DNA from: Planctomycetota bacterium
GTDB lineage: Bacteria; Planctomycetota; Planctomycetia; Pirellulales; Lacipirellulaceae
Length of the DNA stretch: 21,680 nt
Assembly: GCA_022614705.1 (NCBI GenBank)
Contig: JAKEIB010000311.1
Span: forward strand, 1 to 21,680
Direction of reading: 5' to 3'
How positions within the stretch are numbered: position 1 is the stretch's first letter; each line of letters begins with the position of its first letter. A program made the translations under genes and the position numbers. The notes beneath the pieces were generated by a model, which saw only the letters and a list, made by a program, of their open reading frames with translations, ran no database searches and was not told the origin of the DNA. Positions 13,959 to 20,215 of the stretch are shown here, piece by piece.

Positions 13959-14924
13959 TTACCGCCAGGAAAACCGCGCGGCCATTCCGGGGTTGTTCCA
14001 ATTCTCGTCTAACTCCGCCATTAACCAACCGAACGGCTCGATGACGCCGTGCGGTTCGACTCGCAGTGGAACCTGCTGCTTGCGGCCGTAGTTGTCGCGA
14101 AAGGCCGTCGCGCCCGCCACGGAGCAGGCAAACGCCTCGTGCCGTGGAAACCGCTCGCGGCAATCGTTCCACAACGCGCCGGCGTGAGCCGTGGCAAAGT
14201 CGCGGGGGTTATTGTGCAGGCGGTCGCACTGATCGGCCTTCGTAAGCACGAGCGCCAGCGGCCGACGCTCGACGCCGCGCTGCCGCCGGCTTTGCGCTTG
14301 CTCGTCGCGCAGCTCGCCGATCAGCGACAACAGCTTGAGCGTGACGAAATCTTGCGCATGATCACCGGCCTGCAACCGCTCGGCGTCCGCCAACACCATG
14401 ACGGCGGCACACTTCGCCAACAGCGAGCGGATGGCCGGATATCGGCCCGACCACTCGGTTTCGGTCGCCAGCGCTTCGCCGGACACGTCCGGAATCGCCA
14501 GTTCCAGCGGCCGACGGCGCCGCCGGCAATCGAATTGACAATGCACCCAGTGCCAATGTTCGGCTCCGGCCGGCGTTTTTTCCGGAAACCAACCGGTGGC
14601 CAGCGCCGTCGTCGTGGTTTGTTGCAACGAAATCGACATCGGCCCGCGGGTGGTGGACCGCAGCAGACTCACGTGGCGGGTCAACATGTCCATCAGCATG
14701 CCCAGGTATACGGTTTTACCCGCGCCGCTGGCGCCGATCACCGCGATCAGGTGCGGCCGCTTCTTCACCGATTGCGTTTGGTGCGCGAGGCTCATCGGCG
14801 AGGAGCAGTTGCGGCAGCGAGCCGCGGAGCAGCAGTTTTCCTGATCGCAGACGAGGCATTCGATGGGCGCGGCCTGTTGAGCGAGCAAGTACGTTTCAAT
14901 CGGTAGTTGGGCTAGGTGTGTCAT
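13959..14924 (-). CDS. Zinc-ribbon P-loop GTPase (TRAFAC-like, double-GTPase-type)
   Basis: A 321-residue protein. Residues 23-40 hold a zinc-ribbon-like C-x2-C (Cys23, Cys26) and C-x2-C (Cys37, Cys40). A GTPase domain follows: Walker A GASGAGKT (64-71), a G3-like IPDVSGE (144-150), hydrophobic strand AAVMVLADAERL, a G4 motif LVLTKADQCD (226-234) specific for guanine, and a possible G5-like CSVAGAT (267-273). A C-terminal GVIEPFGWLMAEL helix ends the domain. Proteins of this kind occur in multi-gene bacterial modules with FGE-like or other adaptor proteins, some proposed to be conflict or signalling systems. It is encoded 43 bases after the FGE-like gene in the same direction, and the gap contains a GGTC(G/A)GA tandem repeat. 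Molecular function is unknown. The GTP-binding assignment is firm; the system role is inference. Confidence 0.75.
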   Translation of the reverse strand: MTHLAQLPIETYLLAQQAAPIECLVCDQENCCSAARCRNCSSPMSLAHQTQSVKKRPHLIAVIGASGAGKTVYLGMLMDMLTRHVSLLRSTTRGPMSISLQQTTTTALATGWFPEKTPAGAEHWHWVHCQFDCRRRRRPLELAIPDVSGEALATETEWSGRYPAIRSLLAKCAAVMVLADAERLQAGDHAQDFVTLKLLSLIGELRDEQAQSRRQRGVERRPLALVLTKADQCDRLHNNPRDFATAHAGALWNDCRERFPRHEAFACSVAGATAFRDNYGRKQQVPLRVEPHGVIEPFGWLMAELDENWNNPGMAARFSWR

Positions 14925-14933
14925 CGTTGTAAA

Positions 14934-14958
14934 GGTCGGAGGTCAGAGGTCGGAGGTC
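14934..14958. repeat. Heptanucleotide tandem repeat GGTC(G/A)GA
   Basis: GGTCGGA, GGTCAGA, GGTCGGA and GGTC occur in tandem in the 43-base gap between the FGE-like and GTPase genes, just upstream (minus strand) of the GTPase start codon where a ribosome-binding site would be expected. Copy-number change could alter spacing. It is too short to say more. Confidence 0.6.
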
Positions 14959-14967
14959 GTGCGAGCT

Positions 14968-16107
14968 TTAGCAGGCGGCCAGCTCGGCTTCCGGTTGTTC
15001 AGGTACGGTTTCCGTTTCGGGTTGAGCCGGCGCCGAAGCTATCGGCGCTTCCAAGTCGCGCATGGACAGGGCCAGCCGGAAGCCGATGTTTGGCCGTCGC
15101 GATAGTGCGTGTTCGCCGCTCTGGTAGTGGCACGTGGCATGGTTTTCGAAGTACGTGTCGAACGCACCACCACGAATGCTCATGACCGATTCGGAAACGT
15201 GCAGCGATGGGTCGCCCAATTCAGCCAACGGCGTCGCGGTCCATTCCCAGACGTTGCCGATCAACTGATGAATGCCGCCCACGCTTACGCCGCCGGGAAA
15301 CTCGTCAACCGAGACCGGGCCCTGGGCGCCGGAGCCAAACAGGTGGGCCCGGCGAACATCGAACGATTCGCCCCACGGATAGCGTCGTTGGGCGATGCGG
15401 CCCGGCGCCGTTTCGACGGGCCAGGCGCCGGCTTTGGTCCATTCGGCATCGTTCGGCAAGCGTTTGCCCACCCAGCGGGCATAGGCCCAAGCTTCAAACC
15501 AACTGATGCCGACGACGGGCAGTTGCTGCTCGCCGCCCGCGTGCCGGCCATCGGACCAATAGCGCGGTCCGGGGCAGCCGGTTCGATCCACGAAATCGAG
15601 CAACGCCGGCAACGCCTCCTCGTGCCAGAATTCGAGCTGCTCGTAGCCGCCCGCATCGACGAATTTCTGGTATAGCTCGTTCGTGACGCAGTATCGGTCG
15701 AGATATGCGGGCTCGACGGCCACCAAGTTTCGCGCCGCCAACTTTGGATCGACGTCGCCCCCGCCGCCCACCGAATGCGACTGCTCGGCAAGCTGGCCGA
15801 GCAGCACACGGCCGGCCGGCACGAGCGCCATGGCTTCGTCGAGCTGCCGGACCGCGCGCAGTATCTGCGACTGCGTGAGGTGCTGCTTGGTTTCGGCCCG
15901 TAGCAGCAGCGCGTACCGATCGTTGGAAAGTAGGTCGTCCACAAAGGCGCCGATGCTCTGAGGAGCACCGCTATGTTCGGAGCCATGCAGCGCGCGCGCG
16001 ACTCGGGACGAGCGCTGACGGGCGGCTTGGTCTTTGCCGTCAAGCTCGTCGTCGCTCGCTGCTTGTTGGGCCTGATTGCCGGTAAACCAACGACGCCAGT
16101 GAGTCAT
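14968..16107 (-). CDS. FGE/SUMF1-like (formylglycine-generating-enzyme-fold) protein
   Basis: A 379-residue protein. Residues about 50-110 are helical (IGAFVDDLLSNDRYALLLR, ILRAVRQLDEAMALVPAG). Residues about 128-350 are an FGE-sulfatase domain: LDRYCVTNELYQKFVDAGGY, PVVGISWFEAWAYARWVGKRL, PNDAEWTKAG, RRYPWGESFD, GGIHQLIGNVWEWTATPL, SIRGGAFDTYFENHATCHYQ and RRPNIGFRLAL. True FGEs bind copper through two nearby cysteines in the segment after RGGS; here only one cysteine (Cys326) is found, so formylglycine-forming activity is doubtful. The C-terminal tail (about 352-379) is Pro/Glu-rich. The start is ATG 16107 with AGGTGA 7 bases upstream. It lies 6 bases after the coiled-coil gene, so the two are surely co-transcribed. 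No sulfatase gene is nearby. Confidence 0.85.
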   Translation of the reverse strand: MTHWRRWFTGNQAQQAASDDELDGKDQAARQRSSRVARALHGSEHSGAPQSIGAFVDDLLSNDRYALLLRAETKQHLTQSQILRAVRQLDEAMALVPAGRVLLGQLAEQSHSVGGGGDVDPKLAARNLVAVEPAYLDRYCVTNELYQKFVDAGGYEQLEFWHEEALPALLDFVDRTGCPGPRYWSDGRHAGGEQQLPVVGISWFEAWAYARWVGKRLPNDAEWTKAGAWPVETAPGRIAQRRYPWGESFDVRRAHLFGSGAQGPVSVDEFPGGVSVGGIHQLIGNVWEWTATPLAELGDPSLHVSESVMSIRGGAFDTYFENHATCHYQSGEHALSRRPNIGFRLALSMRDLEAPIASAPAQPETETVPEQPEAELAAC

Positions 16108-16113
16108 GATAAA

Positions 16114-16926
16114 TCACCTTGCCTTTTTGGATGCGGGTCGATCCATCGCCCTTTGCTGACGCAGCTTGCCGAATTGCTCCATCACGGACGCGAACACCGG
16201 ATTATCCGGAGTGCGCTCAACACGTTTTACTTCGGGCCGCTCGGTCACTTGTGGTTGTACGACTTTCGTTTCGGATTGCGATGCCATTTCGCCACTTTCG
16301 AGGCGGCGTTCTGCCACCTCGCGCAAATGCCGCGATTCGTCTGCCCACTGCGTGCGTTCCCCTTCGCGCGCCTGCCGGAGCGCTTCGATCGCGGATTTTA
16401 GTTCCTTTTCTCGGGCCCGCGAGTGCTCGAGCTCGCTGCAAACTTCAGTGCGGCGGACGTCGAGGGCGCGCAACTCGTCGGTGCGCGCCAGCAACATCGA
16501 CGTCATCGCCGCGATCTTGTCGCGAGCGGCGTTCAACTCCGACGTTACTTCAATCAATCGTGTGTGATGCTGAGCAGCCGCCGATTGGTTCTGCTCACTC
16601 TGTTCCCGCTCGCTGGGAAGCTCCTCGGTGCTGGATCGAAGGCTTGCGGTCAGCGTAGCGATTTCGTCGCGGGCGGCGCTCAGCTCAGCGAGATGCGACT
16701 GATTCTGGCCGGCGTCCGAGCGGTCTCGCTCCAGCTGCTCTCGCTTCCCTCGAAGCTCGTCGCGCTCGTGCGCCAATTGCCGCTGCCATTCGTCCAGATG
16801 CGACTGGTACGCCGACAGCGCCGTCAAAGACTCGCTCAATTGCGCCGCAATTGGCTCCTGTTCCGCCTGCCATTGCCGGAACGTGCCGCGAACTGCTTCA
16901 CAATGGATCGAAAAAGTGTCGCTCAT
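16114..16926 (-). CDS. Coiled-coil protein, first gene of the FGE/GTPase unit
   Basis: A 270-residue protein with no known catalytic motif. Residues about 40-215 are a long, charged coiled coil (LAHERDELRGKREQLERDR, ELSAARDEIATLTASLR, ELNAARDKIAAMTSMLLARTDELRAL, REKELKSAIEALRQAREGE). The AARDxIA segment occurs at 84 and again at 133, a spacing of 49 residues (seven heptads), which points to internal duplication. Residues 222-238 form a linker, and the C-terminal segment DNPVFASVMEQFGKLRQQRA looks like a short conserved recognition helix. It is soluble, without a signal peptide. It probably acts as a scaffold for the FGE-like and GTPase proteins encoded after it; this is inference. The start is ATG 16926. 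Upstream is a 281-base divergent gap in which I see no clear promoter. Confidence 0.75.
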   Translation of the reverse strand: MSDTFSIHCEAVRGTFRQWQAEQEPIAAQLSESLTALSAYQSHLDEWQRQLAHERDELRGKREQLERDRSDAGQNQSHLAELSAARDEIATLTASLRSSTEELPSEREQSEQNQSAAAQHHTRLIEVTSELNAARDKIAAMTSMLLARTDELRALDVRRTEVCSELEHSRAREKELKSAIEALRQAREGERTQWADESRHLREVAERRLESGEMASQSETKVVQPQVTERPEVKRVERTPDNPVFASVMEQFGKLRQQRAMDRPASKKAR

Positions 16927-17207
16927 TGCCGCGCAACGTGGCGTGGAACCGGAAGAGAGAGCGCACGCGCACCGAGGGGCGCACGGGCTGACCCGCCGAT
17001 TGTCCGCAAAGGATTCTGTCCGCAGAAAAGGAAAAGTGCGTGGGAAAAGGTGGTTGCGAAGCGGGTCCGTCCGCTTGTGACGGTGTCGTTCGCCAATGTA
17101 AACGTAGGTTACGCGCCGGCCGTTGCAACCGCTGGCGGACGGAACGCAAATCGGTACGATGGTTCTAACTCATCACCGTTCCTACAACCATCACGACCGG
17201 CGGTGCT

Positions 17208-17579
17208 ATGTCAAAACGTCCTAGCCGGCCTCGTCAAAAGCGCACACGGCCGAATGCCGCGCGCGAGTCCACCGAAAGCCGGGCCAGCGAGGCTGTGACG
17301 ATCGCATGGACATCGTCGGTGACCGGTGTGTTGGTTGCGGACCTCGTCGTCATCGCCGCGCATCTTTACGCGCGTAGTCATCCCGACGCGCAAGCCGCCA
17401 AAGCATTGGAAGCCATCATGCTACTCTCCGCGGCCGTGATGGGCGCGGCTTCGCTGGCGCTAATGCCCGTGGTGTGGCGCTCCCGGCGTGTGAAACCGCC
17501 GCAAGGTTACGCGGTGTTCGCTATTCTCGTCGCCACTGCGCCGATCTTCGTGCTCGTGGCACGGCTGGTCATTTTCTAA
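17208..17579 (+). CDS. Small membrane protein, about three transmembrane helices
   Basis: A 123-residue protein that I do not recognise. The first 28 residues are basic and polar (SKRPSRPRQKRTRPNAARES). Three hydrophobic segments follow: SVTGVLVADLVVIAAHLYA (about 37-55), AIMLLSAAVMGAASLALMPVVW (about 69-90) and GYAVFAILVATAPIFVLVARLVIF (100-123). The sequence RSRRVKPPQG between the last two would be a positive cytoplasmic loop. The ATG at 17208 has GGTG a few bases upstream. It is divergent from the coiled-coil gene and convergent with asnS. No role can be proposed from the sequence. Confidence 0.65.
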   Translation: MSKRPSRPRQKRTRPNAARESTESRASEAVTIAWTSSVTGVLVADLVVIAAHLYARSHPDAQAAKALEAIMLLSAAVMGAASLALMPVVWRSRRVKPPQGYAVFAILVATAPIFVLVARLVIF

Positions 17580-17588
17580 ACAATAGCC

Positions 17589-17605
17589 GCGACCCAACGG
17601 GTCGC
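17589..17605. terminator. Hairpin between convergent small membrane gene and asnS
   Basis: GCGACCC-AAC-GGGTCGC forms a perfect 7-bp stem in the 40-base gap between the two convergent stop codons. It could serve both genes as a 3'-end structure. No T-run follows in either direction. Confidence 0.45.
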
Positions 17606-17619
17606 AGGGCGCCCGATCG

Positions 17620-19017
17620 TCAAAATTCGGCATTCCCCGGCGTGCGCGGGAAGGGGATGACGTCGCGGATGTTGGCCATGCCGGTCACGAATTGAACCAT
17701 GCGCTCCAGGCCGAGACCAAAGCCAGAGTGGGGCACCGTGCCGAAGCGACGCAGGTCGAGGTACCACCAGTAGTCGGCCTTGTTGAGGCCCTGTGCGTCC
17801 ATCCGCGCTTCGAGCACGTCCAGCCGTTCCTCGCGCTGGCTGCCGCCGATGATTTCGCCGACGCCCGGCACGAGCACATCCATTGCTCGTACCGTTTTGC
17901 CGCCGTCGTTGACGCGCATGTAAAACGGCTTGATCGCGGCCGGGTAGTCATACAGCACAACCGGCTCTGTGAATTTTTCTTCCGTAAGATAGCGCTCATG
18001 CTCGGCCTGCAGGTCGTGGCCCCACTCGACGGGAAACTCAAACGACTTGCCCGATGCCCTGAGCAGCTCGATCGCTTCCGTGTACGACAATCGGCGGAAC
18101 TGGCGTTCGACGACGTTTTCGAGCCGATCGAGCACCGCTTTATCGACGTGTTCGGCGAACAGCTGCAAGTCCTCCTGGCAATCGGCGAGCGCGTCGCGGC
18201 AGATTCGCTTGAGAAATCGCTCGGCAAGCGCCATGTTGTCGTCGAGCTCGAAGAACGCGGCCTCCGGTTCGACCATCCAAAACTCGGCCAGGTGCCGCGT
18301 CGTATTGGAGTTCTCGGCGCGGAAGGTCGGGCCGAACGTGTAAATCTTGCCGAGCGCCGTGGCGTAGATCTCTCCTTCAAGCTGGCCCGACACGGTGAGA
18401 AACGCCGGGCGGTGAAAAAAATCCTGCGTGAAGTCGACGTCGCCCTTCTCGGTCCGCGGCGCTTCGGACGGGTCGATCGTGGAAACGCGGAACATCGCCC
18501 CGGCGCCTTCGCAGTCGCTGGCCGTGATGATCGGCGTGTGCAGGTACAGAAACCCTTCCTCCTGAAAAAAGTCATGAATCGAGCGACAAATGCGGTTCCG
18601 CACGCGGGCCACCGCGCCGAACGTATTGGTGCGTGGCCGCAGATGGGCCCATTCGCGCAGCTTCTCGAACGAGTGCCGCTTCTTCTGCAGCGGGTACTCG
18701 TCGGGATCCGCCCAGCCGTGAACGATGATCTCGCGGGCGTGAATCTCCGTGGCCTGCTCCTTGCCGCCAGAGGCCTTCACTTCGCCGCGAACCGTGACGC
18801 TGCAGCCGGGCGATAGCTTTTTGATCTCCGATTCGTAGTTTGGCAAATTCGCGTCGGCGACAATCTGGATGTTCGCGAGACAAGAGCCGTCGTTCAGCTC
18901 CAAGAAACTAAAGCCGCCCTTCGAATCTCGCCGCGTACGAATCCAACCGTGCAACGTGGCCTCCTGGCCCACGGCGGCGGGCTTACGCGCATCGACCACA
19001 GATATGCCGTGGGCCAT
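17620..19017 (-). CDS. asnS: Asparagine--tRNA ligase
   Basis: A 465-residue class IIb aminoacyl-tRNA synthetase that charges tRNA-Asn. An N-terminal OB-fold anticodon-binding domain (ATLHGWIRTRRDSKGGFSFL, CSVTVRGEVKASGG) is followed by the catalytic core with motif 2 FRAENSNTTRHLAEFWMVE, the segment YPAAIKPFYMR, and motif 3 in GFGLGLERMVQFVTGMANIR ending VIPFPRTPGNAEF, typical of AsnRS. Length is normal. The start is ATG 19017, supported by AAGGAG with an 8-base spacer that overlaps the end of the upstream gene. ATG 19041 in the same frame lacks such a site. It is the last gene of a three-gene minus-strand unit, 4 bases after the nucleotidyltransferase-fold gene. Confidence 0.96.
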   Translation of the reverse strand: MAHGISVVDARKPAAVGQEATLHGWIRTRRDSKGGFSFLELNDGSCLANIQIVADANLPNYESEIKKLSPGCSVTVRGEVKASGGKEQATEIHAREIIVHGWADPDEYPLQKKRHSFEKLREWAHLRPRTNTFGAVARVRNRICRSIHDFFQEEGFLYLHTPIITASDCEGAGAMFRVSTIDPSEAPRTEKGDVDFTQDFFHRPAFLTVSGQLEGEIYATALGKIYTFGPTFRAENSNTTRHLAEFWMVEPEAAFFELDDNMALAERFLKRICRDALADCQEDLQLFAEHVDKAVLDRLENVVERQFRRLSYTEAIELLRASGKSFEFPVEWGHDLQAEHERYLTEEKFTEPVVLYDYPAAIKPFYMRVNDGGKTVRAMDVLVPGVGEIIGGSQREERLDVLEARMDAQGLNKADYWWYLDLRRFGTVPHSGFGLGLERMVQFVTGMANIRDVIPFPRTPGNAEF

Positions 19018-19021
19018 CGGG

Positions 19022-19546
19022 CTAGCTCCTTGTTCCTTCATCGCGCAACGAGCGAATCGCCAGCAGCTGGAGCAACGACTCTCGATCCTTCGCGCGGCCG
19101 ATGTGCTGTTTGATGCGAATCAAATCATCCAAGCCAATGGTTCGTACTTCTATCGCGCCTAGGGAGTACGTTTCGCTCGCTGGCAACAGGGATTCATAGT
19201 TTCCCAACGGCTCGACCCACCCAAGCAGATCGACGGGCCCCATCGAAGTATTTAACGTGTAGTTGTTGCCGAAGGCGAGTGCACGAGCATCGAGCACAAA
19301 CGGCAGGTCCGGTGGCGCTCCACGAAGACTCGGCTTGATCTCCTCGAGTGCTCTTGCGAGGTGTTCTAAATTTGCTTGCGTGCGTCGGTAGCAGAGGTCA
19401 GTGTCATAAGTGACACGTGGACTACCCATCAGAACTTCGGCTTGACCACCAACAACAAGAAATTCAACTTCGTGGCGCAAGAGAATCGCCGAGATCTTCT
19501 CAAGATCACTCTGCTCCGTTGTCGGCTTTGCGCTGTTGTCGGCCAT
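19022..19546 (-). CDS. Nucleotidyltransferase-fold protein (AbiEii/MNT-like)
   Basis: A 174-residue protein with a polymerase-beta-type nucleotidyltransferase start: HEVEFLVVGGQAEVLMGSPRVTYDTDLCY, where the GG and the DxD (Asp48/Asp50) are the nucleotide and metal-binding elements. LGAIEVRTIGLDDLIRIKQHIGRAKDRESLLQLLAI at the C-terminus matches the helix seen in AbiEii/AbiGii-type and related toxins. Some members of this superfamily act as toxins by adding nucleotides to tRNA. The start is ATG 19546; the upstream frame to 19603 overlaps the previous gene. The end of the small upstream gene (19506-19724) overlaps its start by 41 bases, and asnS begins 4 bases after its stop, so the three genes look co-transcribed. 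Toxin function is inferred from the fold only. Confidence 0.72.
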   Translation of the reverse strand: MADNSAKPTTEQSDLEKISAILLRHEVEFLVVGGQAEVLMGSPRVTYDTDLCYRRTQANLEHLARALEEIKPSLRGAPPDLPFVLDARALAFGNNYTLNTSMGPVDLLGWVEPLGNYESLLPASETYSLGAIEVRTIGLDDLIRIKQHIGRAKDRESLLQLLAIRSLRDEGTRS

Positions 19547-19724
19547 ACTCCAATAACCGTAAGGCGCTTCGGCGGGCCCGGTCGCCGCGCAGCAATCTCT
19601 CACTAGGTGTGAGTTTCAAGTTTTCGCGAATCAACGAGAGATCTACGCCGTTGGCATCTTGCTCGCCATACCAGAGCGGGCCGTGGGGCTCGCTTCCTTC
19701 GTTGCTATTTGAGGATAACACCAT
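19506..19724 (-). CDS. Small protein preceding the nucleotidyltransferase (antitoxin candidate)
   Basis: A 72-residue protein with the segments PLWYGEQDANGVDLSLIRENL and LTPSERLLRGDRARRSALRLLEYGRQ. From memory, small proteins with DLxxIRxNLxLTPxER patterns are often encoded just before nucleotidyltransferase-fold genes, which suggests a functional pair, perhaps antitoxin and toxin. The start is uncertain: ATG 19724 is used here because the recognisable part follows it. ATG 19778 and ATG 19754/19748-region codons lie upstream in frame or nearby without Shine-Dalgarno sequences. A TATACT sequence 6 bases before ATG 19724 would fit a leaderless mRNA. The gene overlaps the nucleotidyltransferase gene by 41 bases, indicating translational coupling. 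Confidence 0.6.
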   Translation of the reverse strand: MVLSSNSNEGSEPHGPLWYGEQDANGVDLSLIRENLKLTPSERLLRGDRARRSALRLLEYGRQQRKADNGAE

Positions 19725-19736
19725 ATACTGAGTATA
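19724..19736. promoter_or_regulatory. Palindrome at the start of the nucleotidyltransferase-asnS unit
   Basis: TATACTGAGTATA is a perfect 6+1+6 palindrome in the gap between divergent genes. Read on the minus strand it gives a -10-like TATACT (19736-19731) six bases before the ATG at 19724. It could be both the -10 element and an autoregulatory operator. No good -35 is seen. Confidence 0.35.
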
Positions 19737-19801
19737 CGCGAGTCCCATGTTGGCGCGTACGACAGTTTTTGCGTTCATCGAAACAAACTGTTTGGTGAAC
19801 G

Positions 19802-20098
19802 ATGCAACCAGACGACGAATTATGCTTGTGCTTTCACGTCACCGGACGGAAGGTGGTCAACTTCCTGCGCGTCGAGCGGCCGCAGCGTGAGAGCCAGTTG
19901 GCGGACTGCCACGGCGCGGGGACAGGTTGCGGGTGGTGTCGGCCGTTTCTCAAGAAGCTTTTCGAAGCGTCGCATAATGACGCAGACGTGATGCTCGAAT
20001 TGCCGGCGGCCGACGAGTATGCCCGCGGCCGAACCGGCTACGTCCGCGCCGGCAAGGGCACGCCGCCAGCGGGGGCGACGCCCATCGGGCCGGCATGA
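19802..20098 (+). CDS. BFD-like [2Fe-2S]-binding protein
   Basis: A 98-residue protein. Residues 8-50 have the bacterioferritin-associated-ferredoxin pattern: CLCFHVT (Cys8, Cys10), a helix with VVNFLRV, then DCHGAGTGCGWCRPFLKKLF (Cys43, Cys46, plus an extra Cys36). The CxC...CxxC arrangement binds a 2Fe-2S cluster, and the CGxCxP end is characteristic. In E. coli Bfd helps release iron from bacterioferritin. The remaining 45 residues are poorly conserved and rich in G, A and P (TPPAGATPIGPA). The start is ATG 19802, with GGTGAA upstream. It converges with the NRAMP-like transporter gene, and a strong palindrome lies between. An iron-handling role is likely, but the electron partner is unknown. 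Confidence 0.82.
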   Translation: MQPDDELCLCFHVTGRKVVNFLRVERPQRESQLADCHGAGTGCGWCRPFLKKLFEASHNDADVMLELPAADEYARGRTGYVRAGKGTPPAGATPIGPA

Positions 20099-20134
20099 CC
20101 GTGTCGGCAAGAGCGCGATCAATGCTCGTGTATT

Positions 20135-20192
20135 GGGTGCCTGGGGCAACGCCCCAGTGGCCAGGGTTTCTGGGGCGTTGCCCCAGGCACCC
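20135..20192. repeat. Perfect 23-bp inverted repeat with nested hairpins
   Basis: Arms 20135-20157 and 20170-20192 are exact reverse complements over 23 bases, with a 12-base loop. Each arm is itself a hairpin (CTGGGGC-AAC-GCCCCAG on the left, 20141-20157; CTGGGGC-GTT-GCCCCAG on the right, 20170-20186). It lies between the convergent BFD-like and NRAMP-like genes, so it can fold as one long stem or as two back-to-back stems in either transcript. No T-run is present. Confidence 0.9.
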
Positions 20193-20215
20193 GCCACTCG
20201 CAATTCGATCGCTGT

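Noticed and set aside
14968..16107. Active formylglycine-generating enzyme for sulfatase maturation
   Set aside because: Only one cysteine after the RGG motif and no sulfatase gene nearby; kept as FGE-like only.
17692..18816. 374-codon plus-strand reading frame opposite asnS
   Set aside because: Antisense of asnS, whose motifs are complete; no signal of a real protein.
19022..19724. Complete AbiE abortive-infection system
   Set aside because: The small upstream protein is not recognisable as the AbiEi wHTH antitoxin, and the nucleotidyltransferase is much shorter than typical AbiEii.
19820..20203. 127-codon minus-strand reading frame over the BFD-like gene
   Set aside because: It lies opposite the cysteine-motif gene and runs through the palindrome; no motif of its own.
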